Source of the DNA: DASYSA01 sp036003885
Lineage (GTDB): Bacteria > Acidobacteriota > Blastocatellia > UBA7656
NCBI GenBank assembly: GCA_036003885.1
Contig: DASYSA010000396.1
Location: forward strand, 1 to 18,795
Length of the DNA stretch: 18,795 bases
Direction: 5' to 3'
Positions 7,226-15,118 of the stretch are shown one piece after another; position 1 is the stretch's first letter; the number at the start of each line of letters is the position of its first letter. The notes beneath the pieces are model-generated. The model was not told the DNA's origin, did no database searches, and saw only the letters and a list, made by a program, of their open reading frames with translations. The position numbers and the translations under genes are program-made.

Positions 7226-9292
7226 TTGCGGGAGCTGATAAGGATCGGGGTAGACACGGGCGGGACCTTTACCGACTTCGTAGTTGCTCACGGATCGCAA
7301 CTCCACTCATTCAAGATTCCTTCCACGCCTCATAATCCCGCTGAAGCGATCCTCGCAGGCGTAGCTCATGCCATTCGGCTGACCAGAGCGACTCCATCGG
7401 AAATCGTACACGGCACTACCGTGGCCACCAATGCGCTGCTCGAACGAAAAGGCGCCCGCACAGCACTCATAACCACCGAAGGCTTCGAGGATGTCATCGA
7501 AATAGGCAGGCAGGCGCGACCCGAGATCTACAATCTCATGGTCGTCCGCCCGGCGCCCCTCATTCCTCGCGAGCTCAGATTCGGACTGCGAGAGCGCACC
7601 TTGCCGGATGGTTCAGTTCTAATGCCGCTCGATCTCGATGAGCTTGCCGGAGTGATTCCCGAGATAAACAGGCTCGGCGCTGAATCAGTAGCCATCTGTT
7701 TCCTTTTCTCGTTTGCCAATTCCCGCCACGAGCGAGCTGTCGCGCGGGCCCTGGGCCACCTCAAAGTTCCGGTCTCCCTCTCGTCGAAAATACTGCCCGA
7801 GTATCGCGAGTACGAGCGCACTTCAACCGTGGTTATCAACGCATACCTGGCGCCACTCATGTCTCGCTACCTGCGCTCGCTTGAGCGGGAACTGGCGTCA
7901 ACGATCAACGGCGCAAGCCGAGTCGCCGCTCAAGGGTTGCCTGCGCACAAGGCGCGCACCGGCCAATCCCTCCCCCTGAGAGTCATGCAATCCAACGGCG
8001 GATCCGTGTCAGCGCGAACGGCGGCCTCCGAACCCGTGCGTGCGATCCTCTCTGGTCCCGCGGGCGGCGTTGTAGGCGCGTTGCGCGTGTGCGAACTGGC
8101 GGGCATGGCCGACATCATCACATTCGATATGGGTGGGACCTCGACTGACGTCGCGCTCTGCAGAGGCGAAGCTCGCACCACGAATGAGGCTCTGGTAGCC
8201 GGTTTGCCGGTCGCCGTTCCGGTAATCGATATTCACACGGTCGGCGCGGGCGGGGGTTCGATTGCGAGAGTCGACGAAGCTGGAGCGCTGAGGGTCGGAC
8301 CCGAATCCGCCGGCGCCAATCCCGGGCCGGCTTGCTATGGACGCGGTGAACAGGTCACCGTAACCGATGCCAACCTGGTGCTTGGACGCTTCGGCGGCGA
8401 GGGATTGCTGGGCGGCGAAATGAAGATTGACGGCCGGCGAGCCACCCACTTCGTCGAGAAACTTGCGGCCGATATGTCGCGGTTCAGCAACCAACGTGTC
8501 ACAGTGGAAGGAGCAGCGCTTGGCGTCATCCGAGTGGCGAATGCCAACATGGAGCGGGCGCTTCGGGTTGTGTCGGTCGAGCGGGGACAGGATCCCCGGC
8601 TGTTCACTCTGGTGAGCTTCGGCGGCGCCGGAGGACTTCACGTATGCGAGCTGGCGGCGCAACTCAGAATTCCGCGTGTGGTGGTGCCCCGGTCGCCGGG
8701 CACCCTTTCCGCTCTGGGCGTGCTTTTGGGCGATGTAGTCAGGGACTACTCCCGTACGGTGATGGTCCGGACCGCGAGCATGGACCGGCAAGTTCTCGAG
8801 AGCCACTTTGAAAAGCTTGCCCGGCAGGCAACCATCGACCTGGCTAGTGAAGGTTTTAGTGAGGACCGCCTGAAACTTACTCGCGTGGCGGCGATGCGAT
8901 ACGTGGGCCAGTCGTTCGAAATCGACATCGCGTGGGGAAAGCGATTCGAGGAGGCATTCCATTTGGCGCATCGCGAACGTTACGGCTACGCGGACAGCAC
9001 GCGACCAACTGAGATCGTGTCATTGCGCTTGAGAGCTGCCGGCATCACCTCCAAGCCCCGGATCGGCAAGACAAGGTCACGCGGTCATCGGATACCAAAG
9101 CCGATCCGCACTGCGAAGGTCTGCCTCACGGCGCGGCCCACCAGAATTCCGGTCTATTCGCGCGATGAATTGAAGGCCGGGATGAGACTGAACGGCCCGG
9201 CGGTCATCATCGAATACAGCTCGACGACGCTGATCCCCCGCGGCCGCCGAGTGGAAACGGACCATTGGTTGAACCTCATCATCACGGGATAG
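7226..9292 (+). CDS. hyuA: Hydantoinase/oxoprolinase A-type subunit
   Basis: A 688-residue cytosolic protein of the HyuA/5-oxoprolinase-N/acetone carboxylase beta family, which phosphorylates or activates cyclic amides or ketones with ATP. The start is TTG 7226, with AAGGAG at 7211-7216 spaced 9 nt. RIGVDTGGTFTDFVV (6-20) is the first actin-like ATPase phosphate loop; HGTTVATNALLERKGA (62-77) ends the N-terminal Hydant_A_N domain; MQSNGGSVS (254-262), ILSGPAGGVVGA (274-285) and ITFDMGGTSTDVAL (298-311) form the central ATPase core; DIHTVGAGGGSIA and GANPGPACYGRG follow; the C-terminal beta-rich domain ends the protein. Length is normal. The partner HyuB subunit, usually adjacent, is not within the window, so this is either an orphan subunit or partnered elsewhere. 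Substrate undetermined. Confidence 0.92.
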   Translation: MRELIRIGVDTGGTFTDFVVAHGSQLHSFKIPSTPHNPAEAILAGVAHAIRLTRATPSEIVHGTTVATNALLERKGARTALITTEGFEDVIEIGRQARPEIYNLMVVRPAPLIPRELRFGLRERTLPDGSVLMPLDLDELAGVIPEINRLGAESVAICFLFSFANSRHERAVARALGHLKVPVSLSSKILPEYREYERTSTVVINAYLAPLMSRYLRSLERELASTINGASRVAAQGLPAHKARTGQSLPLRVMQSNGGSVSARTAASEPVRAILSGPAGGVVGALRVCELAGMADIITFDMGGTSTDVALCRGEARTTNEALVAGLPVAVPVIDIHTVGAGGGSIARVDEAGALRVGPESAGANPGPACYGRGEQVTVTDANLVLGRFGGEGLLGGEMKIDGRRATHFVEKLAADMSRFSNQRVTVEGAALGVIRVANANMERALRVVSVERGQDPRLFTLVSFGGAGGLHVCELAAQLRIPRVVVPRSPGTLSALGVLLGDVVRDYSRTVMVRTASMDRQVLESHFEKLARQATIDLASEGFSEDRLKLTRVAAMRYVGQSFEIDIAWGKRFEEAFHLAHRERYGYADSTRPTEIVSLRLRAAGITSKPRIGKTRSRGHRIPKPIRTAKVCLTARPTRIPVYSRDELKAGMRLNGPAVIIEYSSTTLIPRGRRVETDHWLNLIITG

Positions 9293-9359
9293 GATCTAGG
9301 ATTTAGGATTTAGGATCTAAGATAATCTAGGATTTAGGATCTAGGATTTAGGATCTAGG
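9291..9359. repeat. Heptanucleotide array (direct arm), AGGAT(T/C)T
   Basis: Eight exact 7-nt units of AGGATTT or AGGATCT plus one 10-nt unit AAGATAATCT (9319-9328, again 7+3). The first unit begins inside the hydantoinase stop codon TAG (9290-9292). Only position 6 varies. It is the left arm of a pair with 9451-9506. Confidence 0.93.
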
Positions 9360-9450
9360 TGGTCTCAAGTGGCAAGACCAGTTTCAGGGCCTGTAACCAA
9401 TGTCGTGGCACTTCTCGGTGTAACCAATGTCGTGGCACTTGAGACGCGTG
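9360..9450. repeat. Core between inverted heptad arms: 22-bp direct repeat and 10-bp inverted repeat
   Basis: A 22-nt sequence beginning TGTAACCAATG and ending GGCACTT occurs at 9392-9413 and again identically at 9419-9440, separated by 5 nt. The core is bounded by GTCTCAAGTG (9362-9371) and its perfect complement CACTTGAGAC (9436-9445). GGTCT and AGACC (9361-9379) form a further small stem. No coding potential. It may be a small mobile or recombination unit, but no ends or target duplication can be assigned. Confidence 0.8.
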
Positions 9451-9506
9451 TCCTAAATCCTAAATCCTAAATCCTAAATCCTAGATCCTAGATCCTAAAT
9501 CCTGTA
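9451..9506. repeat. Inverted heptanucleotide array, TCCTA(A/G)A
   Basis: Eight contiguous 7-nt units: four TCCTAAA, two TCCTAGA, one TCCTAAA and one TCCTGTA. Seven are exact reverse complements of the two unit variants of the arm at 9291-9359, so the pair could extrude as a hairpin stem of more than 50 bp. It ends 11 nt before the ATG of the NAD(P)HX gene, which has no recognisable Shine-Dalgarno. Confidence 0.93.
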
Positions 9507-9517
9507 TCATCGCGAAT

Positions 9518-11128
9518 ATGAAGATTCTGTCGGCGGCGCAGATGCGCGAAGTCGATCGCCTCACCACCGAAGAGTTCGGCATACCCGGCCAGTTGTTGAT
9601 GGAAGCGGCCGCCGGAAGGACCGTAGAAGCCATCGAGAAAAGGTTCGGCTCCATGACCTCCAGGCGAGTCCTGATCGTCTCAGGCCGCGGTAACAACGGA
9701 GGAGACGGAGCAGCGATCGCGCGGCTATTTCTCGCCCGAGGTGCTAACGTAAAACTGCTGCTTATCGGCCGCATCACCGATGCTCGCGGGGAGACGCTGA
9801 GCAACCTCGAGATCTTGAAAGCTCTCGCCTCGACAGACAAATCCGGACCGGGGCTGGTCGAGATTGAGACAGCGGACCAGTTCAGAGTTCAAGCAAGTTC
9901 CCAACTCTACGATGTGGTGGTCGATGCGATCTTCGGAACCGGCCTGACCCGTCCGGCGTCCGGAATCTTCGAAGAAGTAATCGATTTTCTCAATCAACTC
10001 AGAGACCTGACACCGGTGGTAGCAGTCGATGTTCCTTCCGGGGCCGCGTCTGACTCTGCCGACTTGATCGGGCCTACCGTTCGCGCTCATTTAACGGTGA
10101 CATTCACAGCCCCAAAGATCGCGAACGTTTTGACTCCCGCATCAGACTGCAGTGGCGAAGTCATCGTGGCGCCAATCGGGAGCCCGGAGGCGTTGATCGA
10201 GTCTTCAGGCTCGCAGCTCACGCTGGTTGATGGTGCGATGGTGGGAGCCTGGCTGACTCGGTCCCGGCGCAGTCCGCACGCCAACAAGGGAAGCGTGGGC
10301 AAGGTTTTGGTTATCGCGGGCTCGCGCGGGAAGACCGGTGCCGCGTGTTTGGTCGGTGAAGCGGCTTTGAGAGCCGGCTGCGGTCTGGTTACAGTGGCCA
10401 CCGCAAAAAGCTCTCAGCCGGTTCTGGCCTCGCGGCTGATACCGGAATGCATTACCGAATCGCTTGATGAGACCCCCGAAGGCACGGTTGCGCGCGAAGC
10501 CGTCGAGCGTGCGCTTGGCTTTGCTGCTGAACGGGACGTGCTGGCCCTCGGCCCCGGGATCGGGTCGTCGGAAGAATCGACCCGATCCTTCGTCCGGTCT
10601 GTCGTGGAGTCGCGGCAGCGCCCAATGGTGCTTGATGCGGATGCTCTCAATGCGCTGGCTCCGTGGGCCGCGGACCTTCGCGGAACGCCCGAGCTTCCCC
10701 TTATTCTCACGCCGCACCCGATGGAAATGTCTCGGCTGGCGGGGAAACGGATCGAGGAGGTCGTCAGAAGCCGGGTTGAAATCGCGCGCGCGTTCGCGAC
10801 CGAGCACTTCGTGATCCTCGTGCTGAAGGGAAGCCACACAGTCATCGCCGCACCCGATGGGGAAGTCTACGTCAATCCGACAGGCAATGCGGGAATGGCG
10901 ACGGGTGGGAGCGGGGATGTGCTCACAGGGATCATCGCCGGGCTGCTCGCCCAGAAGCCTGATGATCCAATCGGAGCGACGATTGCGGCGGTCTACCTCC
11001 ACGGGATCGCCGGTGACATCGCGGCATCAAGAGTGGGCACGCGAGCAATGATCGCGACAGACATCTCGGCGCATCTCGGTGATGCGTTCATCGAGGTGGG
11101 CGGCGACGAGGAAAGACTTGTTCGCTAA
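9518..11128 (+). CDS. nnr: Bifunctional NAD(P)H-hydrate epimerase / ADP-dependent NAD(P)H-hydrate dehydratase
   Basis: A 536-residue cytosolic metabolite-repair enzyme. It epimerises and dehydrates hydrated NADH/NADPH formed by damage or by glyceraldehyde-3-phosphate dehydrogenase. The N-terminal YjeF_N epimerase domain (about 1-215) begins with the typical MKILSAAQMREVDRLTTEEFGIP, so ATG 9518 is the start. It contains GRGNNGGDG (57-65), VDAIFGTGL and VVAVDVPSG. The C-terminal ribokinase-like dehydratase domain (about 240-530) contains GKVLVIAGSRGKTGAACL, LALGPGIGSSEES, VLDADALNAL, LTPHPMEMSRL and the catalytic NAGMATGGSGDVLTG (457-471). All expected motifs are intact and length is normal. 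No ribosome site is visible; the heptad array ends 11 nt before the ATG. It is followed within 4 nt of the stop by a perfect palindrome. Confidence 0.95.
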   Translation: MKILSAAQMREVDRLTTEEFGIPGQLLMEAAAGRTVEAIEKRFGSMTSRRVLIVSGRGNNGGDGAAIARLFLARGANVKLLLIGRITDARGETLSNLEILKALASTDKSGPGLVEIETADQFRVQASSQLYDVVVDAIFGTGLTRPASGIFEEVIDFLNQLRDLTPVVAVDVPSGAASDSADLIGPTVRAHLTVTFTAPKIANVLTPASDCSGEVIVAPIGSPEALIESSGSQLTLVDGAMVGAWLTRSRRSPHANKGSVGKVLVIAGSRGKTGAACLVGEAALRAGCGLVTVATAKSSQPVLASRLIPECITESLDETPEGTVAREAVERALGFAAERDVLALGPGIGSSEESTRSFVRSVVESRQRPMVLDADALNALAPWAADLRGTPELPLILTPHPMEMSRLAGKRIEEVVRSRVEIARAFATEHFVILVLKGSHTVIAAPDGEVYVNPTGNAGMATGGSGDVLTGIIAGLLAQKPDDPIGATIAAVYLHGIAGDIAASRVGTRAMIATDISAHLGDAFIEVGGDEERLVR

Positions 11129-11131
11129 GGG

Positions 11132-11215
11132 TGGGGTCAGGCCCTCGATTCCTCGATTCGTCAACTTGTGGTTGAAGCATGAGTGGAGAATCGAGGAATC
11201 GAGGGCCTGACCCCA
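11132..11215. repeat. Perfect palindromic element, 28-bp arms
   Basis: The left arm at 11132-11159 (starts TGGGGTCAGG, contains CTCGATTC twice, an 8-nt tandem) is exactly complementary to the right arm at 11188-11215 (ends CCTGACCCCA). The 28-nt loop itself contains TCAAC and GTTGA (11161-11165/11171-11175), a further 5-bp stem. There is no T-run after it. Size and shape resemble REP/RAYT-associated or other non-autonomous palindromic elements; no transposase is nearby. It starts 3 nt after the NAD(P)HX stop and could also affect mRNA 3' ends. Confidence 0.92.
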
Positions 11216-11384
11216 GATCCCGTCCTCGTCGCCTGAAGAGACATCTTCATGAAGGTTGTTCACGCAATCGTGATTGAGCAATGAACAGGCGGAAATATCG
11301 CTGGAGCTTAGAGGCCTCCTTGGGAGAGCTGGGGTTCTGACGGGCGCGTCCGGCGAGGGAGTTTAATTTGCGCTGCTGAGTCCC

Positions 11385-11840
11385 GTGGGAACAGTTGTCG
11401 AAACCAGTCGTCCGACTTTTCGCTGGCGACCGTTAAAGGGAGCGACCACCTATGCTCTCAACGTGTACGACTCGAGCCTCAAGAACGTGGCGACCGTTGA
11501 CCGGCTATCAGCGGCACAGTGGACAGCGGCGCGGCCTCTCAAACGCAACGAAATTTATACATGGCAAGTGACAGCGGTAAAAGATGGCCAGGAGATCTCA
11601 TCGACGGTTCCACCTGCGCCGGAGGCGAAGTTCAAGGTGCTAGGTCAGCCCAGAGCGGAAGAGGTTAGCGTGGCGAAAAAATCATATCCTAATTCGCACT
11701 TGATCCTCGGCGCCGTCTATAAGAAGGCGGGGATGCTCGATGACGCGGAACGAGAGTTCAAAGCCCTGCTGTCCGCAAATCCGAATTCTCCAGCGGCACA
11801 GAAGCTGTTGCAAAACGTGAAGTCGCTGCGGCAGACGTAG
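11385..11840 (+). CDS. Fibronectin/Ig-like plus TPR protein, probably a 5'-truncated remnant
   Basis: An open frame of 151 codons from GTG 11385, with no ribosome site. The N-terminal half (TVVETSRPTFRWRPLKGATTYALNVYD...KRNEIYTWQVTAVKDG) is an Ig/fibronectin-like beta module; the C-terminal third (SYPNSHLILGAVYKKAGMLDDAEREFKALLSANP) is one TPR-like hairpin. Family-like residues continue upstream in the same frame: FALLSP just before the GTG, then a TAA (11364-11366), then EQAEISLELRGLLGRAGVL at about 11283-11339, with a TGA at 11271. The normal protein of this kind is longer, so I read this as the 3' part of a decayed gene whose 5' end lies under or beyond the palindrome at 11132-11215. It may instead be a short expressed protein. 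Its stop is 8 nt from the convergent CHAT stop. Confidence 0.6.
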   Translation: MGTVVETSRPTFRWRPLKGATTYALNVYDSSLKNVATVDRLSAAQWTAARPLKRNEIYTWQVTAVKDGQEISSTVPPAPEAKFKVLGQPRAEEVSVAKKSYPNSHLILGAVYKKAGMLDDAEREFKALLSANPNSPAAQKLLQNVKSLRQT

Positions 11841-11848
11841 TGAGCTGC

Positions 11849-14800
11849 CTAGGATCCTGCGCCGACCACGATGAACCCTGCCCAGTAGAATGGATGACGA
11901 TACTCGGTTTTACGCAGTAATCTGAGCGCCGCTTCGCGCAATGACTTCGCCACATTCATTTGGCCTTCGCCGCGCGTCGCATTCCTGAGTTGCTTGTGAA
12001 ACTCGAGCATCAGGGCTGTGGTGCTGGCGGAGTCAACTTTCCATTGGCTCACAACCGCAGTAGGGCAGCCGGCTACGAACAACGCCCACGCCAGACCGAT
12101 CACACCTTCGCCCGCCGTGACTCTGCCGCGCGCGGTCTCGCAGGCCGACAGCACGACGAGCCGCGCTTTCAAATCAAGGTTCATTATCTCCCACGTCTCA
12201 AGGAGTCCATCCTCGCTCGCGCTGCCATCGGTTTGCGAGAGAACCAGATGCGAGTACATCGGGCTGGCGTTGTTGAGAACGCCGTGCGTGGCTAAGTGCA
12301 GGATGCCGTACTGCCCCGCCTCCGTCTTGATGCGATCCTCGCGCGCTTCCGCGCCGACATAGACCCTGGTCCGCGCCGCTCCGTACAGTCGTCTTAAGGC
12401 TTCAACCTCTTTCTCCGCTTCAGGCAATGGCGCGGAGTCTTCATCCCTGTTGACGGCTTTCGAGCGCTCGGCGGTCCGTTTGCCGGGGGACGGATTGCCG
12501 ACAGCCAGAAGGCTTGCGATTGTCTGCGACTTCCGCTTTCGCGGCCTCGACATCTCACGCAGCACGGTCAGAGAAGGCGAATAGGAGATCGCATGATCTT
12601 CGAGGACGTAACGGTTCGGCGCGGGCTGCAACGCCTGAAACGGGAGCTGCCACAGCACTCCGTCGGGCACGATGACGAGCGTGGTCTTGGCTCGCAGCTC
12701 GGCGCGCGCTGGCTTCAGCAGAAGGTCGTACAACTCCGTCGCAGGCTTGCGGAAACGCAGGTCGCGCACCGCCAGGCTCCGGCGGAATCGTTCAGCGCGC
12801 TCGGCCAGCTCTTTCTGTTTGATCGTGATCGGATAGACTTTCACGTCAACCGTCGTCGGACTATCTCCACTGCCGTGCGTCAAGACGAACAGGTATGTCA
12901 TCTCGTCCGTGACGACGTACTCAAGCAGCGCGCTCTTCGCGTCGGGCAGAAGCTCTGCCATTTCTTCGAGCTTGATCGTCTGAGCTTCGCCCCGCTGGAC
13001 CTTCAATTCCGAGTGCGCGGCGTACAGGCTGTTCTGAAACGCTTCGTAATCGAGACGCGCTGTTCGCAACCTGGTTTTGAGATCACTGATGTGCGCGGGG
13101 TCGGGCTGGTTGCGCGACTCTTCGCGCCCGATTAGCGCGTTGAGCGAGACCATCTGTGTGTTGAGGCTTCGCTCCCGCGACTGTTCCTGCGCGGTCAACG
13201 CTTTGGTGACGTTGACCCTGCCGCTTCGCAGCACGTCCAGAAGCACGCGCGCTCTGGCACGCTCGGCGTAGGCGAGGGCTTCGCCCGTCTTGTTTTGCGC
13301 CAGAAGAAGGCCAACCGCCTCGTGATAAGGCGCGAGCTTGTCCGCGAAGAAGCTCTGTTGCTGCTGTTCGCCGCCCGCCACGTCGGAGCGTAGTGATTCG
13401 ATGGTCTCGATGGCGTCGTCGAAAGACTGTCGGGCCTGCACGGTTTGCCCAAGCGCGCCTTGAGCTTTGCCCGTCGTGACGAGCGCGCCCCAAAGCTCAT
13501 TTCGTTCGCCAATTTGTCTGGCGATGCTGGTCGCGCGCTCCGCCGATTCCAGAGACCTGGCGTAATCTTTTTGCGCGAGGTGAACGCGCGCTATCTGACT
13601 GAGGGATGCGATGGCGCCCACTTGATCGCCCAAACTCTCGCTGAGCTTCAGACTCCTCCGTGTGTAATCCAGAGCCTGCGCGTAGTCGCCGTATAAACGG
13701 TAGGTGTTTCCTATGTCGGCGAGCAGTGTGGGCATATTCGCCGTGGCTTTGATCTCCTCGTTTATCGTCTGGCTTTTTTTGTAATACTCCAGGGCTTTGC
13801 CATAATTGCCTAGCTCCCGGTAGATGTTGCCGATGTTATCGAGAGCGGTAGCAATACCAACCTTCTGGCCCAACTCTTCCTTCAACGCGAGGCTCTTATG
13901 GTAAAACTCCAGAGCCAAGTTATAGTCACTTTGGAAGTAGTAAATATTCCCGATATTGTTCAGTAGCTGGGCTACGGTATCTTTGTTTCCAACCTCGTCC
14001 GCTAACCTCAGACCTTTCTGGTAAGTCTCCAACGCCAGACCGTAGTTGCCCTGGTGGCGATAAATGTTGCCCACGTTTTGCAGGATAGCGCCAATGACAA
14101 TTTTGTTCCCTAATTCGTTCTGAATTCTCAAACTCTTCTGAAAACTATCCAGAGCCTGATTGTACTGGCCCTGTCTGGCGTAGGTGATCGCCACACCGTT
14201 GAGCGCCAGAGAGGAGAGATTTTTGTTTCCCGCTTCCCGGCTCAGGGTCAAGCCATTCTGCAAAGTCTCAACCGCCAGGTCGAACTCGCCACGACTGCCA
14301 TGGATGATGCCGATGTTGTAGAACACCTCGGCCATCGCCGATTTATCCTGAGAGTCTCGTGCGAGCGGCAGAACCTTCTGGAGATAATCCATTGACGAGT
14401 TGAAGTTGCCTTGCATCCTGTAAACGGTGCCGATTCTGATCAAAGAAGAGACGATCCCGGCTTGATCGCCGATCTTCTCCGCCACGGTCTGGGCGAGTTG
14501 ATAGAGAATGAGAGCTTGCGCGTAGTCGCCGCGCTGATCGAGCCTGCGTCCCTGCACTATCAGGGCCTTTCGCAGCTCGACCGTCACCAGCTCCTTCTCT
14601 GCCGCCAGCAGCGACGCGCGCTCTGCTTCACTCTTCGCCGCCAGCGCCGCGGCCACTAAGTCATCCTCCGCGCTCGATTCGCTCCACACCTTCCACACGC
14701 CGTCCTCTTTGACGAGCTGAAACGCGCGATTCATCTTTCCAAAACCCACAGCAGCCTTGCCCGTCTTTGCGTCCACAGCGCTTATCTCGGCTATGACGCG

Positions 14801-15118
14801 AACGCGTGCCTTCTCGCCGTCGATTGCCACATTCCGGACCGAGAGGTTTATAAGCTCGATCTTTCCGTTAGCGCCGAAGACCTCCCCCATCGCCTTCCTG
14901 CGCGAGTCGACCTCCGGCGATTTCGCGCTCCACAACTGCATGAAGCTGTCCAAATCCTTCTTCGCGTACGCAGCGAAGAACCGGTCCACGAGCGCGCGCA
15001 ACGGTGCTTCATCAGCCGAGGACTTCGATCCGGCCGGCCGTTCTTGAGAGAAGCCAGTACCAGAAAGGAAAAGAAGTGCGATTAGGATCCGTGGCCGAAT
15101 AGACTTTGAACTAACCAT
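11849..15118 (-). CDS. Secreted TPR-CHAT (caspase-like) protein
   Basis: About 1089 residues. ATG 15118 is preferred over an upstream in-frame start at 15157, because CGGTGG lies just before it and MVSSKSIRPRILIALLFLSGTGFSQERP is then a clean signal peptide, implying export. Residues about 36-147 resemble an NTF2/SnoaL-like domain (LVDRFFAAYAKKDLDSFMQLW...DGVWKVWSE). From about 197 to 577 there are roughly ten tetratricopeptide repeats with an exact 40-residue period and no indels (for example GNIYRHQGNYGLALETYQKG, GNIYREL...GKALEYY), a kinesin-light-chain-like type. A helical linker leads to a C-terminal CHAT domain (about 720-1089) with the putative catalytic dyad His945 in HLATHG and Cys993 in LSACETARG, then GEGVIGLAWALFVAGCPTAVVSQWKVD. 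Family knowledge points to a cysteine peptidase or protein-interaction role; substrates are unknown. No CRISPR or gRAMP gene is nearby. Confidence 0.92.
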   Translation of the reverse strand: MVSSKSIRPRILIALLFLSGTGFSQERPAGSKSSADEAPLRALVDRFFAAYAKKDLDSFMQLWSAKSPEVDSRRKAMGEVFGANGKIELINLSVRNVAIDGEKARVRVIAEISAVDAKTGKAAVGFGKMNRAFQLVKEDGVWKVWSESSAEDDLVAAALAAKSEAERASLLAAEKELVTVELRKALIVQGRRLDQRGDYAQALILYQLAQTVAEKIGDQAGIVSSLIRIGTVYRMQGNFNSSMDYLQKVLPLARDSQDKSAMAEVFYNIGIIHGSRGEFDLAVETLQNGLTLSREAGNKNLSSLALNGVAITYARQGQYNQALDSFQKSLRIQNELGNKIVIGAILQNVGNIYRHQGNYGLALETYQKGLRLADEVGNKDTVAQLLNNIGNIYYFQSDYNLALEFYHKSLALKEELGQKVGIATALDNIGNIYRELGNYGKALEYYKKSQTINEEIKATANMPTLLADIGNTYRLYGDYAQALDYTRRSLKLSESLGDQVGAIASLSQIARVHLAQKDYARSLESAERATSIARQIGERNELWGALVTTGKAQGALGQTVQARQSFDDAIETIESLRSDVAGGEQQQQSFFADKLAPYHEAVGLLLAQNKTGEALAYAERARARVLLDVLRSGRVNVTKALTAQEQSRERSLNTQMVSLNALIGREESRNQPDPAHISDLKTRLRTARLDYEAFQNSLYAAHSELKVQRGEAQTIKLEEMAELLPDAKSALLEYVVTDEMTYLFVLTHGSGDSPTTVDVKVYPITIKQKELAERAERFRRSLAVRDLRFRKPATELYDLLLKPARAELRAKTTLVIVPDGVLWQLPFQALQPAPNRYVLEDHAISYSPSLTVLREMSRPRKRKSQTIASLLAVGNPSPGKRTAERSKAVNRDEDSAPLPEAEKEVEALRRLYGAARTRVYVGAEAREDRIKTEAGQYGILHLATHGVLNNASPMYSHLVLSQTDGSASEDGLLETWEIMNLDLKARLVVLSACETARGRVTAGEGVIGLAWALFVAGCPTAVVSQWKVDSASTTALMLEFHKQLRNATRGEGQMNVAKSLREAALRLLRKTEYRHPFYWAGFIVVGAGS

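Noticed and set aside
8009..8971. 320-codon minus-strand frame antisense to hyuA
   Set aside because: High-GC shadow of a well-supported gene: composition is Arg/His/Ala-rich with no domain and no ribosome site. The same applies to the antisense frame at 10205-11002 and frames opposite the CHAT gene.
11132..11215. Intrinsic (rho-independent) terminator of the NAD(P)HX gene
   Set aside because: The stem is long and perfect, but no U-run follows and the loop is 28 nt; a repeat element is the better reading, although it may influence 3' ends.
11849..15118. Part of a type III-E CRISPR (Craspase-like) TPR-CHAT system
   Set aside because: There is a signal peptide, no gRAMP/Cas7-11 gene and no CRISPR; this is the common exported acidobacterial/cyanobacterial TPR-CHAT type.
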